A stretch of 64,000 nt of DNA, taken from positions 1-64,000 of the forward strand of contig NZ_RQIH01000010.1 of NCBI RefSeq assembly GCF_003939025.1, in the 5' to 3' direction. Made by a program: the position numbers and the translations under genes. Below, in pieces: positions 43,741 to 52,494 of the stretch (positions are counted from its first letter, which is position 1; the number at the start of each line of letters is the position of its first letter). Origin of the DNA: Rhizobium sophoriradicis (lineage in GTDB: Bacteria > Pseudomonadota > Alphaproteobacteria > Rhizobiales > Rhizobiaceae). The notes beneath the pieces were generated by a model, which was given only the letters and a program-made list of their open reading frames with translations, was not told the DNA's origin and searched no databases.

Positions 43741-44378
43741 GGCTCGCCCTCGCCTTCACGATGCGGCAAGCGGCCGGGGTAGGGAAAGGCGTGCAGCATG
43801 ACATAGAAGGGAACCATGCCGGCTTCCTGCGACGCCGCCTCCCCCAGCCGTGGGGCCGCCTGCATCGCTTCCAGGATGACATCCCTCAGCCGTTTCGTCA
43901 GAGCCTCGGCCTGTGCCGCCGTCATCGGGATGATGATGTCGTCGGCAGCCGTCGCCTTGCGCCATTCGGGCGGCAGCTCGGCATATTCCTCCAGCGCCTG
44001 TTGCATCTGGCCGACTTGCAGCGAGAGTGCGGCCTGATTGAAGGCGATGTCGAGATCGAGCGCCTCCCCTTCGGATTCGCTCGCCGGCACCGAGGTCAGC
44101 TCGTGGCTGGCGCGCCACCAGCGGTCGCGCCGCGAGGCATGCGGCGCCTCCTCGATGAAGCCGTATTGGGCGAGCTGGCGCAGATGATAGCTCGTCGCGC
44201 CGCTGTTCAGGCCGAGCCGCGCGGCAAGCTGCGTCGCCGTGGCGGGACCATCGATCCGGAGCATGCCGAGCATGCGCAGCCGCACAGGATGCGCCAGCGC
44301 CTTCAGCGCGGTGGGCTCGGGCACGACCCGGCTGACGGTGCGGGCATCTGCGGCAGGTTTAGGGTGCGGATGTTTCAT
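43737..44378 (-). CDS. ArsR-family winged-helix regulator
   Basis: The protein is 213 residues from the ATG at 44378 (MKHPHPKP); a TTG seven codons upstream is less likely. The winged helix spans about residues 20-95 (LKALAHPVRLRMLGMLRIDG, then SGATSYHLRQLAQYGFIEE, an ArsR/HTH_20 recognition helix). The last 110 residues form a helical effector domain with no cysteine metal site, so it is not a metal sensor of the classical ArsR type. It is cotranscribed with the MFS exporter and preceded by paired TTTGCAAA palindromes. Confidence 0.88.
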   Translation of the reverse strand: MKHPHPKPAADARTVSRVVPEPTALKALAHPVRLRMLGMLRIDGPATATQLAARLGLNSGATSYHLRQLAQYGFIEEAPHASRRDRWWRASHELTSVPASESEGEALDLDIAFNQAALSLQVGQMQQALEEYAELPPEWRKATAADDIIIPMTAAQAEALTKRLRDVILEAMQAAPRLGEAASQEAGMVPFYVMLHAFPYPGRLPHREGEGEP

Positions 44379-44395
44379 CCCCAAAGCATACAATC

Positions 44396-44430
44396 GCAAA
44401 CATATCTTTGCAAAGTTTTCTTTGCAAAAT
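44396..44430. promoter_or_regulatory. Paired TTTGCAAA operator candidate
   Basis: Two perfect 8-bp palindromes TTTGCAAA (44407-44414 and 44421-44428) lie 14 bases apart, with a third half-site GCAAA at 44396-44400 facing the first. They sit 18-50 bases upstream of the ArsR start, where bound repressor would block the arsR-mfs promoter. Confidence 0.6.
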
Positions 44431-44537
44431 ACCTGACGGCTGTGGAAGGCGCTCGAAAACCGCCTTCCGATCTAGCCAAGCATGACAACGCATCCTAAGA
44501 CCATCACCGTGATCGGCATGATGCGAGGCGCAAGAGG

Positions 44538-45221
44538 ATGGCTGAGGAAGCGCAGAAAAACATCGGCACGTGGTATATCGATCCAGATGCCGAAGACAGG
44601 ATGGCCGATGGACATGCGCCCATCTGGCGCCACCTGATCGACCTCATCCTCGAGCGGGACCTGACCGACAAGAGCGTGCTCGATTTCGGCTGCAATCAGG
44701 GCGGCCTGCTGCGCCATCTCTATGCGATCCGCCCCTTCCGCAAGGCGCTCGGCATCGACATCGCCGAAACCTCAATCGCCAAGGCCGAGACGCTGAAGGG
44801 CAATCTGCCGATCCAGCATCAGGTCGGCGGCAGGCTCGACGGCTGGAGCGAAGAATTCGATCTGGCCCTTAGCCATGAGGTCATCTATCTCGTTTCCGAT
44901 ATCGACGCACACGCCGCCGACATCTGGCGGGCGCTGAAGTCCGGCGGCGTCTATTATGCGGTGACAGGATGCCATACGGATAACCCGCTCTGGCCCAAAT
45001 GGCGCGAACTCGTCGCCAACCGCACCAACACCGTCGTCCAGGACCGGTCGATCACGGATTATGGCCGCGCCTTCGAAAGGGCGGGCTTCGACGTCTCCGC
45101 CCGCAAGCTCGAATATGACGGCTTCATTCCCTTCGTCGCCGACGGCTGGACGCCTGATTTCGCCGACGCGCTGAATTATTACACTCAGACGAAGATCGTC
45201 TTCAGGCTGGTAAAGCGCTAG
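44538..45221 (+). CDS. SAM-dependent methyltransferase, class I
   Basis: The 227-residue protein has the SAM-binding motif I VLDFGCNQGGLLRHL, an acidic GIDIAETSI (ribose contact) and LALSHEVIYLVSD (motif IV region). This fits a small-molecule methyltransferase of the Methyltransf_11/25 type. The acceptor is unknown. It is convergent with the iron-transport operon, and its stop overlaps the end of the ATPase gene by four bases. There is no direct evidence for involvement in iron uptake. Confidence 0.87.
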   Translation: MAEEAQKNIGTWYIDPDAEDRMADGHAPIWRHLIDLILERDLTDKSVLDFGCNQGGLLRHLYAIRPFRKALGIDIAETSIAKAETLKGNLPIQHQVGGRLDGWSEEFDLALSHEVIYLVSDIDAHAADIWRALKSGGVYYAVTGCHTDNPLWPKWRELVANRTNTVVQDRSITDYGRAFERAGFDVSARKLEYDGFIPFVADGWTPDFADALNYYTQTKIVFRLVKR

Positions 45222-46018
45222 GTCGTGTCGGCTCGCTGAAGTTTCATCAGCTCGACATCGAAATGCGGCGGACTGTCGGGCGCGACCTGGACGAAGCGGC
45301 CCCTGACGCGGAAGATTTCCTGGATCAGCCCGCGTTCGGCAAGCTCGCGTGGGGCGCCGTCGAATCTGAGCTCGCCTTTTTCAAGCAGCGAGATGCGGTC
45401 GCTGACGGCGACGGCCTGGTTGATGTCGTGGATCGCCATGACGACGGTCACGCCCTTTTCCCGGCTCAGCCGATGCACGAGGTCGAGCACCTCGACCTGG
45501 TAGCCGATATCGAGGAAGGAGGTCGGCTCGTCGAGCAGCAGGATCTCCGCCTCCTGGGCGAGAGCGGCCGATATCCAGGCCCTTTGCCGCTCGCCGCCGG
45601 ACAATTCCCGGAGGCTGCGGTCGGCGAGCCCGGACAGGCCGGTGCTTTCAAGCGCCCATTCGATCGCGTCTTCGTCACGGCTGTCATAGGATCGGAACAG
45701 GCCGACATGCGGATAGCGGCCCTGGCGCACCAGCTGGGCGACGGTCATTTCATCGGGCGCGGTCGGCTGCTGCGGCAGGAAGGCGAGCCTCTTCGCCAAC
45801 ATGCGGCGCGACATGGAGGCGACGGCAACGCCGCCGAGCGACGCTCGGCCCCCGGCCGGCCGGATCAGCCCGGCCAGCGCATGCAGCGCCGTGCTCTTGC
45901 CCGAGCCGTTCGGGCCGATCAGCGCGCGGATCTCGCCTTTCTCAAGCGAAAGACTGAAGCCGTTAAGGGCCTTTCGCTGGCCGTACATTACCGAGAGGTC
46001 GGAACAGGACAATGGCAT
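45218..46018 (-). CDS. Iron-complex ABC transporter ATPase (FecE/FhuC type)
   Basis: The 266-residue ATPase has Walker A GPNGSGKST, signature LSGGERQRAWISAA, Walker B ILLLDEPTSFLD and the FecE-typical TSFLDIGYQVEVLDLV. It powers import of a ferric siderophore, haem or cobalamin. It is the last gene of the operon, seven bases after the permease gene. Confidence 0.92.
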   Translation of the reverse strand: MPLSCSDLSVMYGQRKALNGFSLSLEKGEIRALIGPNGSGKSTALHALAGLIRPAGGRASLGGVAVASMSRRMLAKRLAFLPQQPTAPDEMTVAQLVRQGRYPHVGLFRSYDSRDEDAIEWALESTGLSGLADRSLRELSGGERQRAWISAALAQEAEILLLDEPTSFLDIGYQVEVLDLVHRLSREKGVTVVMAIHDINQAVAVSDRISLLEKGELRFDGAPRELAERGLIQEIFRVRGRFVQVAPDSPPHFDVELMKLQRADTT

Positions 46019-46025
46019 TTCGGCC

Positions 46026-47063
46026 TCACATGGTTTTGCGCAGCAGCGCGAGCAGGAACGGAACGCCGAAGACGGCCGTGACCACGCCGATCGGGATTTC
46101 CTCGGCTTGGCCCAGCAGCCGGCCGATGAGATCGCCGAGCGTGACGATGACGGCGCCGAGCACGATCGTCAGAACAAGCGACAACATGAAATTCCGGCCC
46201 GCCAGGAAACGGGCGAGATGCGGCACGACGAGACCGATGAAAACAACAGGGCCGACCGCGCCGACCGCACTCGCCGCAAGCGCAGAAGATACGATCAGCA
46301 CGATTGAGAACTGTCTCTTATAGCCGAGCCCGAAAGAGCGGGCGACGGATGCATCGAACTGCAGCAGCGTCAAGGGGCGGTAGATGACCGGCAGCATGGC
46401 GAGCCCGGCGATGGTGAAGGGCAGCAGGAAGAGTGCATGATCCCAGCTGCGGGCGTAAAGGCTGCCCGACAGCCATTCGAGAATGATCTCGATGCGGGCC
46501 GATCCCCAACCGGCGATGAGGCCGATCGCCACCGCATGCAGAACCGCCCCGACCGCCACGCCGCAGAGCGTGATGCGCAGCGCGCTGAGGCCGAGGCGGA
46601 AGGCCAGGAGATAGATGACGCCGCCGGCCAGCAGACCGCCGGCAAGCCCGGCCGCCGGCAGCCAGGCGACCGGCAGTTCGGCCAGCGTGTTCGAGCCGGG
46701 CTCGAAGATATAGACGGTGAAAAGCAGGAAGATCGTCACCGACAGCGTCGCACCCTGCGAAACGCCCATCAGCGACGGATCGGCCAGCGGATTGCGGGTG
46801 ATGGTCTGCAGCAGATATCCTGCCAGCGAAAAATGGATGCCAGCCAAAATGCCGGTGGCGATGCGCGGCAGCCGGATATCGAGAATGATCAGCCGTGCTT
46901 CAGCCGAGCCGCCGCCGGTCAAGACGGCCGCGACATCGGCCATCGGAATATCGGCAACGCCGAGGAAGATCGCCGCCGCCAGCGACAGGACCGTCAGGAT
47001 GGCCAGTGCGGCGGACATGCCGAGGCCTGGCGAAGCAGCCGTCGTCGATGCCGGGGCGCTCAT
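46026..47063 (-). CDS. Iron-complex ABC permease (FecCD family)
   Basis: The 345-residue FecCD/BtuC-type permease has about ten spans and the RLPRIATGILAGIHFSLAG and RNPLADPSLMGVSQGA motifs of the family. Its start overlaps the stop of the other permease by four bases (ATGA). Confidence 0.92.
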   Translation of the reverse strand: MSAPASTTAASPGLGMSAALAILTVLSLAAAIFLGVADIPMADVAAVLTGGGSAEARLIILDIRLPRIATGILAGIHFSLAGYLLQTITRNPLADPSLMGVSQGATLSVTIFLLFTVYIFEPGSNTLAELPVAWLPAAGLAGGLLAGGVIYLLAFRLGLSALRITLCGVAVGAVLHAVAIGLIAGWGSARIEIILEWLSGSLYARSWDHALFLLPFTIAGLAMLPVIYRPLTLLQFDASVARSFGLGYKRQFSIVLIVSSALAASAVGAVGPVVFIGLVVPHLARFLAGRNFMLSLVLTIVLGAVIVTLGDLIGRLLGQAEEIPIGVVTAVFGVPFLLALLRKTM

Positions 47064-48064
47064 CGTGCTTCACCTGCTAGGCTCAGCCGCCCGCGCTGGA
47101 CGAGATAGATGAAGACAGGCCCGCCAAGCAGCGCGGTCACGATGCCGACCGGCAGTTCGCGCGGGATGGCGATGCTGCGCGCCAAAACGTCGGCGACGGT
47201 GACGATCAGCGCGCCGAGGGCAGCGCTGAGCCCGATCTCCCACCCCGTGCCGCGCGGCTTGAGCAGCCGGGCGATGTGAGGAGCGGCCAGCCCCACGAAG
47301 GCGACCGGTCCCGCGACCGGCGCGACGCCCGCAACCGGAAGGACGGCGAGAATGAGGATGAGCGGCTTCCACAGCCCTAGCTGCAAGCCCATGCCGGCCG
47401 CGGCATGATCGCTCAGCATGAACATGGCGATGACGCGCCGCAGCAGCAGCGCGCCGGCGACGCCGGCGATCGTCCAGGGCAGCATGTAGAGGAGATGGGA
47501 CCAGGTGCGCCCCTGGAAGCCGCCGGCAAGCCAGAAGAGCAGCGATGCCGATTGCGGCCCGGTCAAAAGCAGCACGTAGGTGGTGATCGCACCCAGGAAG
47601 AGCGAGACGCTGACACCGCCGAGCGCCAGCTGCAGCGGCCGCCCCTGCCCGCCATGCGACACCCAGAACGTCACTGAAGCTGCCGCAAGCCCGCCGGCAA
47701 GGCCGATGAAGGGATAATAGGCGGGCGAAAGCCAAGGCAGGAAGACGAAACAGCAGACGATCGGCGCGACCGCCCCGGATGTGACACCGGTGATGCCGGG
47801 ATCGGCCAGCGGATTGCGGGTCAGCGTCTGCAGCACATAGCCGGAAACGGCAAGACCCGCGCCGCCGGCAGCCGCGGTCAGGCTGCGCGGCAGCCGCAGC
47901 GTCCAGACGAGGATGGATTCGATCTTGCCATCGGGCGCCAACAGCACGCGGATGGCGGTCTCAGCCGACAGCGTCTTGGCGCCGATCAGCAAGCCAAACA
48001 TCGCCGCCAGGATGGCGGCGATGACGATGAGCCCGATGGCCAGGAATGATTGCCGGGGGCTCAT
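47060..48064 (-). CDS. Iron-complex ABC permease (FecCD family)
   Basis: The 334-residue permease is the second FecCD partner, with RLPRSLTAAAGGAGLAVSG, LTRNPLADPGITGVTSGA and the conserved GPVAFVGLAAPHIAR loop. It pairs with the downstream permease as a heterodimer. It lies 19 bases after the binding-protein gene. Confidence 0.92.
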   Translation of the reverse strand: MSPRQSFLAIGLIVIAAILAAMFGLLIGAKTLSAETAIRVLLAPDGKIESILVWTLRLPRSLTAAAGGAGLAVSGYVLQTLTRNPLADPGITGVTSGAVAPIVCCFVFLPWLSPAYYPFIGLAGGLAAASVTFWVSHGGQGRPLQLALGGVSVSLFLGAITTYVLLLTGPQSASLLFWLAGGFQGRTWSHLLYMLPWTIAGVAGALLLRRVIAMFMLSDHAAAGMGLQLGLWKPLILILAVLPVAGVAPVAGPVAFVGLAAPHIARLLKPRGTGWEIGLSAALGALIVTVADVLARSIAIPRELPVGIVTALLGGPVFIYLVQRGRLSLAGEAR

Positions 48065-48083
48065 CGCCGGTCTTGTCCCTGGC

Positions 48084-49052
48084 TTAGTTCTGCAGTTCGG
48101 CCGGGATCAGCTTGGCGGCTTCCGCCTTGACGTCGACGGCCGGGAACGTGTCGGGATAGAGGTAGTGCGCGGCCTCGCGCAGCACGATTTCGCGGGCGAT
48201 CGGACCGTTGGTCTCGACCCACTGGTCGCCGACATAGAAGACCCGGTTGTTCTTGACCGCCGACAGCTGCGACCAGATCGGATTGCTCTCATGCGGACGA
48301 TCCGGGCCGGAATCGTAGACGAAGATCACTTCCGGGTCCTTCTCCAGCATGGTCTCCAGGCTGAGATCGATGCCGAACTCGCCGCCCGGGGTCTTCGGGC
48401 CGGGAACATTGTCGCCGCCGATCGCAGCGACGATAGAGGCCGAGGTGTTTTCCGTGTGGAAGGCGAAAGGTGTCGCGCCGCCCCACATGATCAGGAAGCG
48501 CGGATGCTTGTCCTTCGGCGCTTTGGCGGCGAACTCCGCCAGATGCTTGCGGAAATCGGCGTTCAGCTGCTCGCCGCGCTCGGGCTTGCCGAGCAGCTTG
48601 GAAAGTGCTGCGGTCTCGCTGTAGCTCTCTTCGAGCAGTTCCATATTATAGGCAACGTAAGGCGCGATGTTCTGCAGCTGCGCTGCATTGCCGACCGTAT
48701 AGCGGCGGATCGCAATGATCAGATCCGGCTTGGCTTCGGAAAGAAGCTCGAGATTGGGCTTGGCGCGCTGGCCGATCTGCTTCATCCCTGAGGTCAGGCC
48801 GAGCAGGAAAGCGGGCTCGCGGCCAGCCGTCATATAGGTGCTGGCGACCGGCTTGATGCCGAGCGCGAGCGCAACGTCATCGGCGAAATAAGAAATCGAG
48901 GCAATACGTTTCGGCTGCGCCGGGACTTCGACAGTCACGCCGCGATCATCGACGATCGAGACTTTCTTGCCGTCTTCGGCCTGAGCGCCACCGGCCATCA
49001 GCATTGCTGACAGTCCCAGGACGGAGAAAAATTTGCGTGCGTATTGATCCAT
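48084..49052 (-). CDS. Periplasmic iron-complex binding protein (FecB/FhuD type)
   Basis: The 322-residue protein has a signal peptide (1-25, AGGAQAED) and a class III binding protein with the TroA-like fold: VEVPAQPKRIASIS, KPDLIIAIRRYT and the C-terminal NPIWSQLSAVKNNRVFYVG, all typical of siderophore or haem binding proteins. The ligand (hydroxamate siderophore, citrate or haem) cannot be told from sequence alone. It is the first gene of the operon, with a TGA-N9-TCA box 49 bases upstream. Confidence 0.9.
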   Translation of the reverse strand: MDQYARKFFSVLGLSAMLMAGGAQAEDGKKVSIVDDRGVTVEVPAQPKRIASISYFADDVALALGIKPVASTYMTAGREPAFLLGLTSGMKQIGQRAKPNLELLSEAKPDLIIAIRRYTVGNAAQLQNIAPYVAYNMELLEESYSETAALSKLLGKPERGEQLNADFRKHLAEFAAKAPKDKHPRFLIMWGGATPFAFHTENTSASIVAAIGGDNVPGPKTPGGEFGIDLSLETMLEKDPEVIFVYDSGPDRPHESNPIWSQLSAVKNNRVFYVGDQWVETNGPIAREIVLREAAHYLYPDTFPAVDVKAEAAKLIPAELQN

Positions 49053-49100
49053 GTTTGAACCCCCTCATTCGATGTGCGGACAGGCTTTAGCCAAAAAAGA

Positions 49101-49115
49101 TGAGCTTCACAATCA
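49101..49115. promoter_or_regulatory. RirA iron-responsive operator candidate (TGA-N9-TCA)
   Basis: TGAGCTTCACAATCA has the TGA-N9-TCA layout of the rhizobial iron-responsive operator bound by RirA, and overlaps the palindrome AATCATGATT (49111-49120). It sits about 49 bases upstream of the iron-complex binding-protein start. The motif is short and could occur by chance. Confidence 0.5.
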
Positions 49116-49202
49116 TGATTCTTGTCTGCGCTTCGCGAACGATAAAAGTCGCGGTCGGAAGCCCCGCGTCTGCGGCGCCTTCTGGCAGCACCGCCCTCGG
49201 GC

Positions 49203-50297
49203 TCAATCCTCCGGCAGGGTGAAGACCGCACAAGGATCGGCGATCCCGCGCAAGGCGTGCTCTCCGAGGGGCACGAGCGGCGCCGACGTATTCGCCGCCA
49301 CCGCGCCCGAGATCAGCACGCTGCGGCCGAGCGGCTTGCAGAGCCCTTCGAGCCGGCTGACAAGATTGACGGCGGGGCCGATGGCGGTGAAATCCAGCCG
49401 GTCCGCCGCGCCGATATTACCCCACAGGATTTCGCCGAAATGCAGCGCGGCCCCGAAGGGCAGCGGCGCTAGGCCCTGCGCCCGGCGTACCTGGTCGAGA
49501 TGGGCCATGCCGGCGCGGCTGGCGGCGATCGCCCTCAGCGCCGCCTCGCAGGCGTCACGGTCTCCCTGGGCCTTGCCTGGCGCAGCCGCGACCGGGAAGA
49601 TCGCCAGCACGCCGTCGCCGATGAATTTCAGCACCTCGCCGCCGAAGGCGTGTACGGCGCCGGCGACGCGGTCGAACCAGGCATCGAGCGTCGCGATCAT
49701 CGCGTGCGGCTCCGTCACCTCCGAGAGTGCGGTGAAGTCGCGCAGGTCGGCGCAGAGAAGCGCCGCGCGAATGGTCTCCCCGGTGCCCCGGGCAAGCGCC
49801 CCGGCCTGCACCCGCGCGGCACTGCGCCGGCCGAGATAGGCTTCGAGCAGAGCAGCCCGCGCCTCCCGCGCCGCGAGTGCCGCAAGCGGCGCAGCGGCAA
49901 AGCGCGCCACCTCGCGCAGACGATCCGCCCCGGCCGGGTCAAAGGCGTCCCTCCCGGCCCCATTGGCGATACCCGCCCAGCCGAGCACCGGGCTCTCCGG
50001 CGAGGCTCCGATCCCTTCCTCCCATACCGGCCCGAGCCCGGCCAGCCACTCGCGCCCGGCCTCGACCGGCGGGGCCGCCGCGAAGGCCAGCGCCTCGATA
50101 ACGGCCCCGCTCTCCGCCCGCCAGAGCCAAGTGCGCCGCGCGATGATCGGATGCGGCACTGAAAGTGTCAGCGCGCCGCCGGCAAGCGGCAGACCGTCGC
50201 AAAGCAGCCGGCGCCCGAGTTCGGCGAGGAACCGTTCGGGACCGGGCGAGGCAGCGGCCTCGTCAACCAGCCAGGCAAGGGAGGAAGGCAGATCCAT
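49203..50297 (-). CDS. Soluble class III adenylate/guanylate cyclase
   Basis: The 364-residue protein has an N-half (1-170) that resembles the input domain of rhizobial cyclases and carries no membrane span. The catalytic domain (about 175-360) keeps both metal aspartates (Asp184 in LCADLRDFT and Asp228 in KFIGDGV) and the adenine-specifying Lys224 and Asp302 (LDFTAIG). The transition-state Asn311/Arg315 (NLVSRLE) are also present. It should therefore make cAMP in the cytoplasm. It precedes the iron operon by 150 bases on the same strand, but a link to iron is not shown. Confidence 0.9.
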   Translation of the reverse strand: MDLPSSLAWLVDEAAASPGPERFLAELGRRLLCDGLPLAGGALTLSVPHPIIARRTWLWRAESGAVIEALAFAAAPPVEAGREWLAGLGPVWEEGIGASPESPVLGWAGIANGAGRDAFDPAGADRLREVARFAAAPLAALAAREARAALLEAYLGRRSAARVQAGALARGTGETIRAALLCADLRDFTALSEVTEPHAMIATLDAWFDRVAGAVHAFGGEVLKFIGDGVLAIFPVAAAPGKAQGDRDACEAALRAIAASRAGMAHLDQVRRAQGLAPLPFGAALHFGEILWGNIGAADRLDFTAIGPAVNLVSRLEGLCKPLGRSVLISGAVAANTSAPLVPLGEHALRGIADPCAVFTLPED

Positions 50298-50483
50298 GAC
50301 TTAGGATGACATCGCCGGCAGACCTCCGCAAGCCGACGCTTCCGCGCCCGCTCTCCCCTCGGGCTTCAGGCAACAACAACACTGTCAAACATCACACCGG
50401 TGGAAAACAGAAAAATAACACTTTAAACTTGCGCGGCTCTGATTCCATTGTAATGTCGGGTCATCCGCGATTGAGGGGTTGCG

Positions 50484-50708
50484 ATGGGCACGACATTCTG
50501 GCCGAAAGATCCGCTGGACGGAAACGACATGACGTTGTTGACGTCGATCCTGCGGCGCTGGTGCGCGCGCTATGGAATCGACTTTACGGCGGACGAAAGC
50601 CGGCTGAAGGCGAAGGAACTCGTCGAATGGTTTGAGTTCGGCGTCAAGGATCCAGCCGAACTCGAAGAGCTGATCGACGGCAAGTACTGGCTCGTCAGCC
50701 GGATCTAA
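50484..50708 (+). CDS. Small conserved protein, unknown function
   Basis: The protein has 74 residues, rich in charged residues and helical (SRLKAKELVEWFEFGVKD), with two Trp-containing ends. GAGGGGTTGCG precedes the ATG at 50484. I do not recognise a family, but the composition and ribosome site are those of a real small cytoplasmic protein. Confidence 0.6.
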   Translation: MGTTFWPKDPLDGNDMTLLTSILRRWCARYGIDFTADESRLKAKELVEWFEFGVKDPAELEELIDGKYWLVSRI

Positions 50709-50738
50709 TCTGAGCGCAATGACAGTTTCCAAAAGAAA

Positions 50739-50765
50739 AGGCCGGGCGAAACATCGCGCCGGCCT
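50739..50765 (-). terminator. Bidirectional hairpin between convergent small genes
   Basis: AGGCCGG (50739-50745) and CCGGCCT (50759-50765) form a 7-bp stem. On the minus strand it is followed by a T-rich tract (CTTTTCTTTT), so it acts as the terminator for the exported protein gene at 50792-51127. On the plus strand it may also end the small gene at 50708. Confidence 0.65.
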
Positions 50766-50791
50766 CGTCCGTCAGCCTCATGCCGAGGTTT

Positions 50792-51127
50792 TTAGTAGTC
50801 GTCCCGCCAGCGACGTTCGCGATCCCAGCGGCGTTCATGGCGCCAGCGCGGGCCATCCCAGTCGCGGTGGCGGCGCTCCCAACCCCAGCGGGGTGGACCA
50901 CCATAGAAGGCCACCGGCGGCGGGCGTCGCCAGTTGCGGCGGCATTCGCCCCAGCGGGTCAGGTGCCAGCCGCGGCCGCAGGCGTAGTCCACCTTCGTGA
51001 CATCGCCCTTTGTGACATCGCTTGTGACCTTGCTCTCGACATTGATTGTCCCCATCGGCATCGCCTGCGCAGAGCCGATCGAAAGGCTGCCAGCGAGCAA
51101 GGCAGCCGCGATAGATAGTGCCTTCAT
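50792..51127 (-). CDS. Small exported Arg/Trp-rich protein
   Basis: The protein is 111 residues from the ATG at 51127 with GGAG six bases upstream. Four codons further up another ATG opens, but its ribosome site is poorer. A signal peptide (1-22, ending SAQAMP) precedes a Cys-containing middle (YACGRGWHLTRWGECRR) and a tail very rich in Arg, Trp and Asp (RWRHERRWDRERRWRDD). It resembles the GCG_CRPN family of rhizobial small secreted proteins; the role is unknown. Confidence 0.65.
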   Translation of the reverse strand: MKALSIAAALLAGSLSIGSAQAMPMGTINVESKVTSDVTKGDVTKVDYACGRGWHLTRWGECRRNWRRPPPVAFYGGPPRWGWERRHRDWDGPRWRHERRWDRERRWRDDY

Positions 51128-51311
51128 CGAAAACTCCATTTCATCCAGCCGTACCCACCTTAGGGCCGCCAAATTGAACTGGAGATGAACCGGGCATTCA
51201 TGTTTGCAGGTGAAAAAACCTTGTTTTTTGACGGCCGGTCGGAGCGCCGGCCGGGCGTTTTTCCCGCAGCGGCAAGCGCTTGAGAAGCGCCCCACGCCCA
51301 CGAAAAATCGT

Positions 51312-51758
51312 TCATGTCCTGCCGTAAAAAGGATCCGGCCCCGGATCGCCCCCGGCGGCGACCGCGGTGAGCCGCCCGAGATAATGCTCCCAGCCCTCGG
51401 CATGGCCGGCGCACTGCTCCTCGCTCGGCAGGCCGCTATGGGTGAGTCGCAGTAACGTCCCATCCGGCTGCTCGATCAGGTCGATCTCGACCAGGCTGGA
51501 GCCCGGCGGCACGACCTCGCTGCCATCCCATCCGAAGCTATAGGCAAGCCGATGCACCGGCACGACCTCGCGAAACGAGCCTCGCGCAAAGCGGGCGCCG
51601 GTGACGTTGACGAGATAAAGCCCGCCCGGCTCCGGCTCGATCTCGGCCTCCGTTCCCATCCATCGCAAAATCTTCTCCGGATCCGTCATCAGCGCAAACA
51701 CCGCAGCCGGCGGCGCCGCTATATGCGCCTCACGGCGCACGACAAAAGACTCTGGCAT
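51312..51758 (-). CDS. SRPBCC (AHSA1-like) protein
   Basis: The 148-residue protein is a START/Bet-v1-like fold with AHIAAPPAAVFALMTDPEKILRW and the C-terminal HAEGWEHYLGRL of the AHSA1 branch. Such proteins bind hydrophobic ligands and often occur with ArsR regulators, but none is adjacent here. Function is unknown. Confidence 0.82.
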   Translation of the reverse strand: MPESFVVRREAHIAAPPAAVFALMTDPEKILRWMGTEAEIEPEPGGLYLVNVTGARFARGSFREVVPVHRLAYSFGWDGSEVVPPGSSLVEIDLIEQPDGTLLRLTHSGLPSEEQCAGHAEGWEHYLGRLTAVAAGGDPGPDPFYGRT

Positions 51759-51809
51759 GCCTCCCTCCCATGATGGTCACGGCCCGCCCCGCCTCATGCG
51801 GGACGGCGC

Positions 51810-52205
51810 GTCATGCTGCTTCGGCGTGAATGTGCTCGTGGGAGCATGTAGGCGCGAGGAGCATCAAAGAGCGAGGCGTCGCCGACGGTTGTTGAATGCA
51901 GCAGCAGAAGCCCTTGCTGCACCACCTCTCGGCCCTCATTCCTGTGCCTGTCACAGGAATCCAGCCACGGCGCGTCCGCGCCGTGAATGACTCCATTGGC
52001 AGGAAGAGAGTCTCTCGCGCCAAGGACTTGGGCGCGCTGGATCCCTGTGACGAGCACAGGGATGAGGGAGCTTGGAGAGGCGTCACCGCTCAAACCTCCC
52101 CTCTCTCGGCGCCTCTCGGCGCGGCATTCTCCAACGCTCTCATATTGAGATGCGCAGCCCGAGGGACGGAGCCTGCCCCTGCGGGGCGTCTCAGCATGCG
52201 CCCCT
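51810..52205. repeat. Two adjacent mosaic palindromic repeats
   Basis: At 51940-52075, CCCTCATTCCTGTGCCTGTC, later CACAGGAATCCAGC, and then CTGGATCCCTGTGACGAGC with CACAGGGATGAGGG, form a large imperfect inverted repeat (arms about 40 bases). At 52086-52205 a second element holds GATGCGCAGCCCGAGGGAC and GCGTCTCAGCATGCGCCCC, in the same family as 26319-26460. Together they fill the gap before the FMN riboswitch; no gene is supported here. Confidence 0.6.
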
Positions 52206-52271
52206 GAGATTGCGGCCTACCACCAAACCAATTCCCTATTGCCAGCCCCTCGCCTTGCCCCTATTGTCCGC

Positions 52272-52414
52272 GCCGTTCTCAGGGCGGGGTGAAAGTCCCT
52301 ACCGGCGGTATGCAGTTTCGATTGCGAGCCCGCGAGCGCCTTCTTAACGAAGGGTCAGCAGATCAGGTGAGATGCCTGAGCCGACGGTCATAGTCCGGAT
52401 GAAAGAGAACGCGC
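52272..52414 (+). promoter_or_regulatory. FMN riboswitch (RFN element)
   Basis: The conserved RFN landmarks occur in order: TTCTCAGGGCGGGGTGAAAG, CCCTACCGGCGGT, then AGTTTCGATTGCGAGCCCGC, AGGTGAGATGCCTGAGCCGA and ATAGTCCGGATGAAAGAGAAC. They begin 220 bases before the ATG of the lumazine synthase gene at 52495. FMN binding to this aptamer is known to shut off downstream expression, so ribH here is controlled by flavin level. Confidence 0.97.
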
Positions 52415-52494
52415 GTTCCTGCTGCCCTCGCCGGCAGCCGGTCAACGTTCGTGATCGCCTTGGGTGACGTGTCTGTACGCCAAAGGAGATTACC

